From contig NC_057768.1 in the NCBI RefSeq assembly GCF_010389155.1, forward strand, positions 43,193,633 to 43,257,632: DNA of 64,000 nucleotides, read 5' to 3'. Positions 49,834 to 62,400 of the stretch are shown here, in pieces. Source of the stretch: Erigeron canadensis. Taxonomy: Eukaryota > Streptophyta > Magnoliopsida > Asterales > Asteraceae. The notes beneath the pieces were generated by a model. It saw nothing but the letters and a program-made list of their open reading frames with translations. It ran no database searches and was not told where the DNA came from. Every line of letters starts with the position of its first letter. The stretch's first letter is position 1. The position numbers and the translations under genes are program-made.

Positions 49834-51109
49834 AGTCTGGAAAAGTAGAGGGGTAAAATTGGCTTGTTAGATAATGGGTCAAAATATGTTCAGGTAAGTA
49901 TGGGTTGAAACAAATCCTGGTTAAATAGAACCGCTGCATTCTTTGTCAGAATCTTTCACTATGGGTGTCATTCAACCCATGCCTAACTTGGCAAAAAAGA
50001 TTACGACTTGCTGGAGGTAAACATAACCCAAATGGTCCCATTCATAACTAAATGGGTATAAGTGACGCCTCTATCAAACTTTGGTTGGTCTTAGACAATT
50101 CCTATCCTGGGAGGGGTATGAAATTTTTGTTCTGAAGCCCATACTAGAAGGCTGCAAATTGATTCTTGGCTTTCTCATGTCAGTATATTTTGAGCAACAC
50201 AAAACAGATAGCTGGAAATCTATATTTGCCTTGGAGTTATTAGAGATACTTGTACTGTAGGGTTATCAAAACCCTATATGTCCGTGTATTATGCGGAAGA
50301 ATAATCTAGTACAGTATTAGACAAGCATACAATGTTCAACGGAGTTGCATATTGGTTTCATAACATTTACAGATTTAATATGAATTGCATGTATACTTCT
50401 TTAACAAGCATGAAATAGCATACTTATTTTTATAGGCATGTAATAGCATATGCTAACATATGGAGTTATTAGCGAACATTTTTCCATGAGTCATGTTTAA
50501 TGAGCCAGGTTATTAACTAACTAAACATGATATCCTTATACAGGTTGTGTTCAAACTACTTGCATAAATCTCCTAGATACCATTATTTTTTTGTTGATCA
50601 TTCCTTTGTTGGTTCAAAACATCATACTGATACACTTGAATAGAGACAAACTGGGTACGGGTTTAGGTTTTATGTTAAACCACATCTAAAGATTACTTTC
50701 AAAATTTTACTGAATTACCATTGATTAAATAGGTCATTGGTAGTAATCACTAATCAGTCTTCACTCAGCCAGTCAGTCCATTTGATTGAACAGCAGAAAT
50801 CTGATATACCTCACATATAAAGAATCTTTAATGATGTAAATACAAGCAATTAACTTGTGCAATATCAAACTCTAGTATACATTTGGATCATCATAAAACA
50901 AATGAACTTTCCGATCCAGACATCCAGAGTTAATTAATCAAGATATTCACTACTATAACCAAAACAAAATTCACATGTATAGAAGTTAAAAATATTTTGT
51001 GTTAATTTACTTTTACACTACAATGAAATTATGAATAAACATGCATACCCTAAAATCTTTCTAGATCCGCCCCTGCTCTAGAGGATATATAGTTGGTATT
51101 ACTCTGTAT
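49834..51109. other. Intergenic, PPR 3' UTR and spacer
   Basis: No coding frame, RNA gene or repeat with recognisable ends is visible. It contains the convergent 3' ends of the PPR gene (+) and the DHHC gene (-). Confidence 0.35.
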
Positions 51110-53214
51110 TCACTTCTTGTGTCTCTTCTTAGAATTCCAAAAACTAAGTACACATCTAGTTGCAGAATAAGGGCAACCAAAAAACCTAACAAGATTTTGA
51201 CAGTCTTTTTCCTCAACCTCATCATTTCCGTTTGAACTTGAACTTAAGTGACTCAAATACGTCTTACCTTCATATATGTAGCAGAGTTGCTGCCATAAAA
51301 GCACAGCTAAACCAATTTCAACAGAAACACTGGCAAAGAATAGGTAAATGAGTACAAAACCTCTGATGGGTAGAGACTCCACAGATATAAGAAAAGGGAT
51401 CGCACTTTCTTTGAGCACTGCAAAAATGGTTGACCTAGTCAAAACAGTTGTGGGAATGTGTCGTAATGGCGGCCATATATGATATGCGACATATGATGAT
51501 ACAATAGAAACATAGAAAGTGCTGGTGACTGCAGAGATAAGGAAGAGGATGAAGCTTCGATGATTACCCGCACCAACACAATTACCAATCTGCATATATA
51601 TAAATATATTTCAGCATTTAATCGTGAGGTTCATTTATGGTTAACCTTACAGTGGTTGATGTTGGTTACACGTGGCCTCTAATGAACCAAATGGGTGAAA
51701 CACAAAGTATTAAGTATCTGTGGTTGGCTTGGTCCGACCCAACAATCTTAATTGCATATTCAACCATTTACCCAACCTGCCCATATTTCCACATCTAGAT
51801 CCAATAAGAATACTATTCCAAGCTGCCTAAATAATCATATATTTAAACTTTCAAAACTTGGCTTAGGTTTTTTGGGGGATTTTCCTCCTACATAATATTC
51901 AGAGTCCAGTATTATCCATATAAAAAACAAGAACTCTTGGTGTCAATTTAGAAGTTACGGGAAAACAGAGAGAACTAATATTATTTATAACCATTTTATT
52001 TGGTTGAGATCTATTAACTAACTAGCACACCTTAAGAAATTGCAAAGAAGAAAAGCAGTTAGCATGTATACACAAAAACGCTACTATGATTGGCAGGAAT
52101 GGCTGTAGTAATCATGCCTAATTAAATTTTGTCCAGTGCCAGACAATTTTGCAAACTAGATGACGATGTAAATGAACACTTACAAATGGGCAATGATGAT
52201 CCATATTCATTACACACATTCCACATGAACTGCAATGATGAGTGCTGGGAGGCTTTGGCTTTGAACATACATGACAAAAGTTGTAATCCGCAAGACCACC
52301 TCTTCCCACGGCTGGGTAGCTGCCCCATGCTATAAGCGGTGGAGCACCAGGAGACCGGAATGCAGCAAGAACATACGTCGAAAGGGTACTTATTGACAAG
52401 ATACACGTTACAGTCAAATGGAAAACACCACAGAAAAAGCTCATCGAAAATACAATAGGATATATAGCCCACACACCACTACCTGTAAAATTCAATCAGA
52501 TATATCATAATAGATCTAGAAACTATCAATTAAGTACCAATAACAGAAAACATTAGTACGTTATAGAAAAAAGAAAAAAAAAAACGTTACCTATAATGAA
52601 AAGCATGAATAGCAAAAGAATAATAACAAAACATCTGTCTCGAAGACGTCTCCACCAATAATACTTATTTTCCTTTTTACGTGCATTGTTATTAGTAATG
52701 GCTCCACACCAACCGCACTTGAAAACGGGGGCATAAGGTGCAATAATAAGGCGCAGTCCACATCCCCAACAGGTTGTCTCGTGATCCTCAGTTATCGATG
52801 TTACATAATGATCCTCCTAATATATTATATCGAATTTCCAACAAACAATAATCAGGTATAACCATTCACCTAAACTAGACTCTAAAAACTAAATGCAAAT
52901 GATATCTATCTCACACACTTATTGCTTAGTATTATTTTTATGGCAGATAAGCAAAAACAAACATTGTTTGAAAATTGATTACTTTTAATATATGTGTGTT
53001 TAACATAGAAAGGCAGGCACTTTAATATAAGCAATCCTAAATTGAAGTCCTAAGTAAGTTTATTGTCGTTGACTGGTGTCAAAATCAAAGTCAAAGATAT
53101 ACCAATCTATAACAAACAGAGATAAAACAAAAGAAAAACAAGATAAATAGATCAAGCTTCATCAATGGGTGTATATAATAATAATAATAATAATACCTGT
53201 TTCGGTGAATCCAT
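51110..53214 (-). CDS. DHHC-type protein S-acyltransferase
   Basis: Membrane palmitoyltransferase resembling the Arabidopsis PAT12 group (At3g18620-like, from memory). Minus-strand exons, N- to C-terminal: 53214-53197, 52816-52591, 52482-52184, 51589-51110; 1023 nt, 340 aa in frame. Near the N-terminus is a CWGCGLRL ... FKCGWCG cluster, a probable extra zinc site. Then a membrane segment ([14 protein letters not shown]) and another in exon 3. The cysteine-rich domain reads [21 protein letters not shown] with DHHC at 176-179, followed by [11 protein letters not shown]. Two further hydrophobic segments follow ([40 protein letters not shown]). The first exon encodes just six residues. Transfers fatty acid to cysteines of client proteins; substrates unknown. 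The upstream region carries a Helitron about 250 bases away. Confidence 0.93.
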
Positions 53215-53460
53215 GGCTGGCTGCTGATACTAAAGTTTCAGATAAATCTAAACTCTTAAAATGTACGGATTCATTGCGTCAATAAAACTTTCTTTGTTTG
53301 TTTGGTTGGTTTTAATATTGACGAATAAATCAAAGAATTTCTAAATAAATTTAATTAAAAAAAAAAAACAATCGTTGACAATATAAATAGATATTGTCAA
53401 ACGGAGCAATACATATACATGGATATACAATACAACAAAAACAAAGGGAAGGGGTAATTA

Positions 53461-53883
53461 TCTATACTATATATTATATTTTAAATCAGATTCTTCTTAG
53501 ATTTTCAATATTGAACTTGAAATTTTCATCTAAAATAACTATAATACCTTTTCCCTTTCCTCAAATCTCAACCAATCATCTTTTTTCTCTCTCCTCCACA
53601 AATCACTTATTCCTCCAATTCATTGAAAAATTTTTATCTCAAAAACCGTACATCGATAAATTATAAAAATTGTATGGGTGTTCTTAAAATTTCATGCTCT
53701 TTCATTAGAGATGTCATTTGATATACTTTCGACAAATTTTTAAATCTGAGGGCGAAGCCCGTACGGCTAAGACATTTGACTATCATACTCTATGACATAT
53801 CAACTCCTATAACCTATCATACTCTATGACCGAGGTATCACCCCACCATCTCACCGCCTCAACGTGCGGGTACTTGCTCTCGT
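53461..53883 (+). mobile_element. Non-autonomous Helitron
   Basis: It starts after an A with TCTATACTATATATTATA, the plant Helitron 5' signature, and ends in a hairpin (CCGCCTCAACGTGCGG, about 53854-53869) followed by GTACTTGCTCTCGT and T. The terminal CTRR is diverged (CTCG). No replicase or helicase is encoded. The interior shares the GGGCGAAGCCCGT word (53750-53762) and 'gtatgggtgttcttaaaatt'-type arm sequence with the foldback element at 43.5-44.2 kb. It is 246 bases upstream of the DHHC start codon. Confidence 0.7.
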
Positions 53884-54617
53884 TAGAATAGGATTGGGAT
53901 TATTGGTAGTTGAGTTGATTTACAGTTTAGGAGGTTTTGGTTGCAAACCAGGATTCTTTATAGCTTTTCTTCAGACTCATTGGTATTTTTCTGATCATTC
54001 CGCTTAATATTTTAAAAAGAAAATTTATAAATCTTTCCTAAAATAAAACTATTATAAGACGTGGTATTTACTGATTTTCTTTTTTAAATTTTCTCCTAAT
54101 TTTTTTACCTATCATCATTCAATAATTAAGAAGATTTTTAGGTTATTTTATTAAAAAAATTGATCATTTCCCTTCTAAAAAATCATGGTCAACGAGAACT
54201 TATAATCATGACCGACAAACTGGAAAAATAGATTGTCCTAGAAATTAGAATATAAATCTTTCAAAAATTATAAGAAAATAACATATAGAATTATAGATTT
54301 GGTATGTAAATTTTATTCTATCTTTTTTCTAATCTCATCTTTTGATCTTACTATTTGTCATCATCTCATACTTAAAAAGATATTTAGCCTATTTAGTTAG
54401 GAAGATTAATCATTTTCTTATTTTAAAACAAACTCTTTACATTTATTTTTTTTTACTAAAGGGGTATTTCAGCGGTAACGGCAACGCTGGCGGTAGAAGT
54501 GTGGTTATTAACATAAAAATAGTTTATGTAAAATAGGTAATGTAGTAATATCAAGGGTCGAAAGATATATGTTCTATATAATTTTATAAGCGTATTATAG
54601 GTATTAGGTGAAATAAA
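53884..54617. other. AT-rich spacer
   Basis: No gene, tRNA or recognisable terminal repeat is visible. Confidence 0.3.
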
Positions 54618-54815
54618 CCAACTGGGTTGGAGCTCATGCCTCTGGAAACAGAGGTCATGGATTCGATCTTCATGCCCAGCAAGGCTGGAGGTCCTTTTCT
54701 ACCTATGGTAGAACCTGGAAGCAGCCTCTCTACCTTTTGTAGGGGTAAAGTTGTCTACATATCAACTTCCCCCATACATCGTCGAAGACGGTATTGGGAC
54801 CCATGTGACATCCAT
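54618..54815 (+). mobile_element. SINE family A, diverged copy
   Basis: The tRNA-like part has 'tgggttggagctcatgcc' (A-box region altered) and GGATTCGATC (B-box). The body keeps 'cttttctacctatggtagaa', 'gcagcctctctacc' and 'cgaagacggtattggga'. It is more diverged than the copies at 13.6, 30.7 and 41.2 kb, so probably older. Confidence 0.7.
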
Positions 54816-57430
54816 CACCAAAATCATTATTTTATAATAGTCTCTAACTTGTATTCCTAATTTCTTGACTAGTTAATGTGCCTAAATAGTATAACAAGCG
54901 TGGAGATGTTGTGATCATTCTGACTTTTATTGCTTGGATTTTTATAGTTTAGGATTCAGACATTTGATCTTCCTAAATGTAAATGACTATAACTATCCCC
55001 GTAATGTCTAGACGCGTAGTTGTTAGTCATATTTATTTATAGACATTGATAAATTACTATACGTTATTTAATGGTGAAAAAAATCAATAATTATCAACGT
55101 AAGTTTTATAATTAATATAAGTAATAATAATAATAATAAACTTATATATGGAGGAGGATAATATCTTAGCTAAGGCAACGACCAAAAGAAAAAAAAAAAA
55201 AAAAAGAGAAATTGTATTTCTATTAGAACTCTTGTTAAATTATATATTAATATATCCTAATTACATTCAAACTCTAAAACACTTATCTTTATAATAAATA
55301 TAAGTAAATACCTAAAAAAAAAACTATTTTTGTTTCTCTTCTCCTTCTTGCTGTCGACCCTAAGAAAAAAAAAGAGGGAAAACTCTCTTAAGATCAAAGC
55401 TATAATTTATTGGTAAGTTTAATTATAATTCAATTGAATCTTGATTTAAATTACAATTAATAATAAAGTTCTTAAAGATTATATTCTATTTTTTTTCAAG
55501 GTATCTAAGAAGAAGATCATCAATTTTGAGGTAAAATCACTTGTCTTCTCTTTTCATATATATTAGTCTTTTTATTTGTTAATATATATATATATATATA
55601 AGCATATCTTTTTATTTATTAATTTTTTTTTTATAAGTAACCTATTTGATGAATATATATTATGGCAAATTTATAATAATGAATGAAAGGGTTTTTTTTA
55701 GGGTTAAATCAAAAGCTTGAAGTATAAATCATATTAATGTTAAAAGTTTACGTATTTATTGTAGCATAATAATTAATGTAATTAAAAAAAATTCAATTAT
55801 GAAGGCATGAAAATCATGATAACAGATGTAAATAGGTGTTGGAAAGATTTGAAAGTTTATCTATGAATATTAGTTGTAGTAGTCTTTACAACAGTAAGTT
55901 TGGGTTATTTTTGAATCTGGACAGATTCGGTTTGTTAATTTTGAAAGGTCGTATCTTGGTCATGGAAGATGGTTAAGTCACGTTTTTTGTGTCTAAAATT
56001 AAGTTCATGAAGTCTAGTTTCTGGTGGAATTGGTTTCGTGTCAAAATATAAAGGTTAAGGTTGTCAAACGAATTTTATAACAAAACTGCGCAAAGCTGAG
56101 TTTTTCGAACAGATGTTGGTCGACTTCAAATAGTCATATCTTGGTCGATTTTATGAACTGGAAAATTATTTTTCTCCAGAAATGTTTTTGAGATGTTAAG
56201 ATTGTACAGTAAAAAAATTGGATTTTTTTGAAGCTTCGAAGGCCCTTAACTTTTATAAAACTTTTCTGTGCGCAAACAGTGACTTTTCTGACTAGTCTGT
56301 AATCATTGAATTTTTAAAAATAGTTAACGTGCCAAATAAATTATGTAAAAATTAGTGTAAGTATATAACAATCTAAGGTAACAGAAGTTAAGATTTGGAA
56401 TCTTGAATCGTTCGTTTCATCCTAATAAAAAATAGATAAAGTTACCAAAAATTTCGGTGAATATGAACTTGTAGAATTTAATCTTAAATCATTAAAACAA
56501 ATACCATATATTAAGTTATGTGACTTGTAGCTTAATAATATATGATAAATCAGTTGTGAATATTTTGAAAGTAGCCATATGTGTATTACATCAAATACGG
56601 GTTACAATGGACGGTTCTTGACCATGTCCATAATTGTAACTTGTTCATATTTATATGTTGTGTAGATTCTAGCGACCTTGTTGGATTGCATAACTACTTG
56701 CTTGTTGAGGTGAGTTTCGTGACCCCTTTTTATATTATTTCTTTGGGGGAAAATGATGCTCAAAACACTTTTCATTTCTTTACTAGCTGTGCCAAAACTT
56801 GTTTGTTTTCATGGACAAATACGTGTAATTATAAAATTGTGTATGCTAGCTTGCTTGTATTGATTTCTTTGATGCAATAGATGTCTTTTGATATCTATTG
56901 AAGACTATTGAAAAACTATCGACCAACTTTATACTCCAGCTGGTAGTTGTTGGTATTTAAAGCATGATTGAGTTGTTAACAGGAGTGATGGGGATTGTGT
57001 TGTCGGATAACTATGATGGCATTGATCAGTATTTAGTACGCTACTTTATGTTTGTATTTACACTATTGTCCAAACTTGATATACCATGCACAGCAAACTC
57101 ATTTGTATTCCTTTAAACCTACGAACTCACCAACGTTATGTTGACATTTTCGAGCATTCATTTCCAGGTAATAACAATGCTTAAGGAGATTGAGTATAAG
57201 GACTTTAGGAAGACTAATAAAGAGATCCTTCATGGACTCCTAGTTGCATTTAATCATTGAACTCTATTTGCTATTTGTTACATCTTTTGCTATTTGAGGC
57301 GTGTTACCTAGACTTATCCCGCTTGTGGGAATTACATTTATTTGGATTTCATTTAGTATAACTCTATTACAAATTCCATGTGCTATTGCTATATCTTTTC
57401 GTCATATCCTACGATTCCGCCTATGGTGAG
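54816..57430. other. Intergenic region with possible LTR-retrotransposon non-coding remnant
   Basis: No protein domain is visible. The stretch 57100-57300 ('cctacgaactcaccaacg', 'ttcatttccaggta') resembles the non-coding part of plant Ty3/gypsy LTRs. The segment 55900-56300 ('aggtcgtatcttggtcatgg', 'acttcaaatagtcatatctt') has repeat-like phrases that also occur, loosely, at 58740-58900. This is weak evidence from word similarity. Confidence 0.35.
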
Positions 57431-58141
57431 GTATGACAACCCAAAACTCGTGGAAGACGACATTGAGAGTTACTTACTTTTATAGGTATTTGGTGAAATC
57501 TTTAAATTAATAAATAAGAAAGATAAATATTATATATGGGTTGTACAATATTTTAAGGGTATTTTTGGTAAATCTAATGTATTGGTTTATAAAATATTAA
57601 AAGTTAAGGATATTTTAAATATCTTATCAATTTAAAAGGATGTGAGAGTAGTTTATTTTATAAAAGAGTAAAATAAGTTTTATTCTGTTAATTTATTTAT
57701 TTTAAATCTCTCAAATAATCAACTTTTTTTAGTTGAAAATAATTTTCGTGCATCAATTTTACCATGATTTAATGGTTAAGGATAATCCTATATTTTTATT
57801 TTAATACTTGTTTACAATAATCGACTTCACTGTTTATATATTATTCCAATAGAAATAGACATATTTCAATAATCAGTAAAGATGTTAGAGTTATAGATTA
57901 TGATGTTTAGTTATAAACATGTAATATTGGGGTATTGGTGTCGATGGATATAACAAGATATATATAAGAGAATCTAGCTTCAATACCTAAATATGGATAA
58001 AAATATATCAATTTACCCAACAATTTTTGAATTTTCACAAAATACCAATAAGAATCGTAATAATCTGAGATAATCGCAATAAGATTCGGAAGATCGCAAC
58101 GAGATTTACTATATTCGCAATGAGAGAATGATAATCGCAAG
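57431..58141. other. AT-rich spacer beginning with an LTR-like start
   Basis: TGACAACCCAAAACTCGTGG near 57436 resembles the TGTGACAACCCGAAA start seen in some plant gypsy LTRs. No partner LTR was found. The rest is AT-rich. Confidence 0.3.
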
Positions 58142-58255
58142 ATCTTTATGCGATTATATGTTCTTTACGAGATCTTAAGTTCTTTACGAGATCATATGTT
58201 CTTTATGAGATCACAGGTTCTTTATGCGATCATAGGTTCTTTATGTGATCCTTGG
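58142..58255 (+). repeat. Minisatellite, 19-bp unit, six copies
   Basis: Six successive 19-base units, consensus about TTCTTTAYGAGATCATAGG, start at 58142, 58161, 58180, 58199, 58218 and 58237. Units differ at a few positions, mainly in the last six bases. Each contains a GATC or GATT core. A further partial unit follows. The flank upstream (58060-58140) holds repeated ATCGCAA words that pair loosely with the array. Confidence 0.95.
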
Positions 58256-59491
58256 TTCTCATTGCGAATCTTCTTTCTTACGGCGATATTCAAATGTTGC
58301 AATATTCTTTCTCATCCTGCATCTCACACACAAACAAACTTTACACACACTAGATCTAAATCACCAAATTTAAATCCACAGTCAAACTCAAATTAATTTA
58401 ATACAAAACGTTAACAAATAAATAATCCCAAGCATTGCTAGATTTTACAGTGTGTTACTTTTGACTTTACATTGATAAAGAGTGTTAATATCTATCACTT
58501 GAATGAATTTAATATCTAATGTAACAAGTTGAAAATTATGCTTGTTGCGTTCTGACTTCTGAAATACTTGAGTACCATGTACCATGAGGTTAATGTTATA
58601 ATTTAATCGCTAAGTCTTTACTTATTGTTTAACTAAATGTCCATCTCATAAATGGATCAAGTGGCCGGTTGAAGTAAAAAAAAAATGATTTTCTAGTTGC
58701 TTGTTGCTGTAGAAATTTGAATGTAAAAATTGTAGTTTATCTTTGTAAAGTTTGATGGGTTAGGAATCCAAGAAACTTGTGTGTATGATATTTCACCATT
58801 TTGTCATCAAATGGGTCCGAAATGTAAAGGTATTTTTGTAAGAATGGTCAAGCCAAGTTTTGGTGTCACTGAGTTCGTCTGAACTCATATCTTGATGTAT
58901 AAAGAATTCTTGAAGTAATGGTATTTAATAAGTAAAAGTTAGGACTTTGCAAATCAGTCAAAATGCTTAATATTGTTGTCAAGAGCTTAGGTGCGATATC
59001 CTCTTAATTAGATGTGGTACACATATTTAAAAGTCGAAGTCCAGATTTTTATTCACGTTGTGCAACGTGTAAGGGGATGCCCAGCAGTAATTTCAAAAGA
59101 AAATTTACGAAGTGAGGTGCAACACACCATGGTATTAGGTGTGCCGCACTTTTTTGACAATTTTTGATCAATATTTTCAAGAAGATATTTCTTATAAAAT
59201 GCATAGTTTATAACCTGAATATTAACAAAGTTTTCATCATATCTTCGTTGATATCTTTTCAGTAGTTAAATTATGTAAAACATTTAATTTTGATAATTTA
59301 GTTACAACTTTTTTTAATTTTTTTTACTTTGGTATTACGAGTATTTTTTAGATTGTAACAGACTAGGACCATACATATATTCATGTATCACTATCACATA
59401 ATGATAATAAAATAATCGGTAGGAAGGATAACCTTTGCCCTCTCCCTCTCTCTCTCTCTCGTCTCTCCTTTTGGAGACCCAAAACGCAAAA
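58256..59491. other. Intergenic region upstream of the CCB3-like gene
   Basis: AT-rich, with no gene. The leader of the CCB3-like gene contains a (TC)n run at about 59441-59460. The segment 59050-59160 ('gttgtgcaacgtgtaagg', 'caacacaccatgg') looks repeat-derived. Confidence 0.35.
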
Positions 59492-62400
59492 ATGGCTGTT
59501 CCATTTTCTTCAATTCATCACACCAAAGGTATCTACATACATATACACATAGATATAGATATATACAGCCTTAAAATATTAATATATATGCTGATGTACG
59601 TGTTTTGCAGGGTTTTCATTATTATTAGTACAACAACAACCACTACACCTCCCATCCCGATTAAATTTCTTATCTCCTGTAAGCCATTTCATTCTCTCTT
59701 TCCCTGTTACTCTAATTCTACTTTCATCATTTATTTATTTTTGTTCATTTTCAGTTTTAGCTTTCAATGTATTGCTGATTCCTTTACATTATTTTATATA
59801 TTTATTTTTTAATTATGATGTTTGTGTACTAAAATACCATTACCGTACTCTGAAACTGAGTAGGTTTTCCTTTCGTGGTTTTAGGAATAGGGAGCCATTG
59901 TTTACGGCCTAACCTTTTTTTTTTTTACCGCCAGTGGCCGGTTCCATCCTTGCTGCTAGACCACCCGGAGATGATTTTTTATTATACATATTACATAAAT
60001 GATCATTAAAGTTTCGAGTAATGGTATTATTAACCCTGTTGGTTAAAGTTCAATGACACCGTATCCGTGTGGCACCTCTCATCTTTATATCGAATAGGGG
60101 AATTGGCTTAGCATAACATGCTACTAAGGGCATCCACAATGGCTAAGTTTTTATGTAAAGCGTTTTTATAAAAAGCTTTTCAAAAATTTTTTACTCCGAT
60201 GGTAAAAACTAAAATATAGCTTAGGAACCATTAAATTACAATTTAATATAGATGAAAGCTGGTAACCTATTCAACTTTCAAGTTATCTACAACAACAACA
60301 ACAGGACCCAATCCCTGCGCGGGTATGGGGGAGGTAAGCTGTAGACAGTCTTACCTCTACACAAAGGTAGAGAGATTGCTTCCATAGGGACCTCCGGCCA
60401 CAAAGGAGTGCAAGATGGAAAATGAGAAATGTTTAGAAAATCATACCTGTCTGCCGAGAATCTGAAAAGAAAAAATACCTGTTTGCTGTGTCCGGCTACT
60501 ATGCGGGTCGAACGTTTATCAATCATGTGTCCTACCGATATCTTAGAAACATGTTTGCCAATACAAATACAGATACGAAAGCAACCATATCGAGCATATT
60601 AAACAACATAAAAGTAGCAAACTAATACGTAACTCGAACAAGTAGTGGGAAACAACCAAGACAACATACATATAAATAAGAAATGACAAAACCTGCTAAG
60701 ATCTCGATTGAGCCAAGGCGGTAACTACTTCTAAACAACCTATGGCAAAAAAGGACCTTAGGCCGCCTAGCTATCCTAATCCTAATCATGTTTCAAGTTA
60801 TCTACCAATATACTAAAACATGATTGTCGAATTACTTGTTTACTTAGATTTAACGGCCTAATCTGGTTTTTTTACTGCCAGTGGCCTGTTCCCGAACCAC
60901 TCCCTATATATTTGTCTCAAGCAGGATTTGAGTCCGAGACCACTCGGAGATGATTTTTTGTTATACATTTTACATAGATGATTATTAAAGTTTCCCGTTA
61001 TGGTATTATGATCCCCGTTTGTTAAGTTTTTATGACGTGGTGTCCGTGTGGCACCTCACATTTTTACATGGAATCGGGGAAGTGGCTTAGCATGACATTT
61101 TACTAAGGTTTAGAAGTTACTAGAAAAATTACCCGCGCATAGCGGCGGAGTAGTTCCTACTTTTACCCATGTTCTTGACTCCGGAGTTTGAGATGTGTGA
61201 CCGTCGAGTGTTATAATTCCGGTGAATTCTTTATATCCGGCGAGATAGAGAAAAATGGAGAGAGGGAGAGAAATATGAAAGACCACAGGGATCACAACTG
61301 TGAAGGGACCATTTGTCATGTTCTTGACTATATAATCTTTTTGTTATATTTTAGAAGTGTGTCAAATGACCATATTGTCCTTAGTACAGGATGAGAATGG
61401 ATGGTCTTGATCTATCATGCTAAAGATGAACGGCTAAGATCGTGTCTTAACTTAAGAGTTGAAGTCTTAAAATTCCTAGAGAAGGGTAGACAATATGCTT
61501 TATATATGAGTATAGATATAGATGATTGGGATTCCCATAGGTTTGTTTAAAGTCAACTATTACTTTGTTGCAAGTCTATCAACATTTATTTGGCTTGTGG
61601 TACATGTGAAAGAGTTTGATGAAGTCATCAAATTCTTGTTGGAAATATAAACAACCCCATATTGATTATGGAGTTAAAGAGCAGTTTGTTTGACTTTCAA
61701 GTTTTAGCGTGCTTAGTTGAAACTTATTATATAGTTATATACATTCGTTCTTTCAGGTTTATTGTTGTAGTGAAATGTTCATACTTAACTACAGCTGTGG
61801 TTTCTGTAATTTTGCAGAGAAGATTCATATGCCCAACAAAAAGAGTCCCAAACCTACGGTTTCAAAAATATCGAGCCTCTTATATGTTAGAAGTTACAGT
61901 GCCTAGCATTGATATCCCTATATCATCTTCACTCAACTCCACTGAACTTATGTATGTAGATCTTTCTTTCCCGATCACTTTTTTCTTTTAGTTATTACTC
62001 CTTCCATCCACCGAATTGTGACACTTAGAAGTTAGAAGGTATGGCAATATAGCACACATGCACTTCAAGGAAAGTACTTGACTGGTTGATAAATGTCAGA
62101 AACTCTCTTCAATAACTGCTAGTAAGGAAAACAATTTTGTAGACTTAAATTAATATTGTTCACGGAAAAGGGTAGTATTAGCTTGATATTATGCCAGTGA
62201 TTGAAAGGTTGCAATTTTGCAGCACAGGTGGTACTTCTGACCCAGTTAGTTACGGTTGAGTCTATATGGTAATGTTTGGGGGGGCAGGTAAAATAGGAAA
62301 AATAGGTTATAAAGATACATGTCATGGGTTGATAGTTCCCAAAGTGTATTTTTGATCATAAAATGTCTGAATTTTTTTTATTCACAAGAATAGATTGTCA

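Noticed and set aside
58142..58255. CRISPR-like array
   Set aside because: Units follow directly without spacers, in plant nuclear DNA; this is a minisatellite.
58148..58396. 82-codon plus-strand open frame
   Set aside because: It runs over the 19-bp minisatellite; the repeat period is not a multiple of three, so no repeated peptide is conserved.
60127..60240. MITE with GGGCATCCACAATGG left end
   Set aside because: The left end looks like a known MITE type, but I found no matching right end, so it is at best a fragment.
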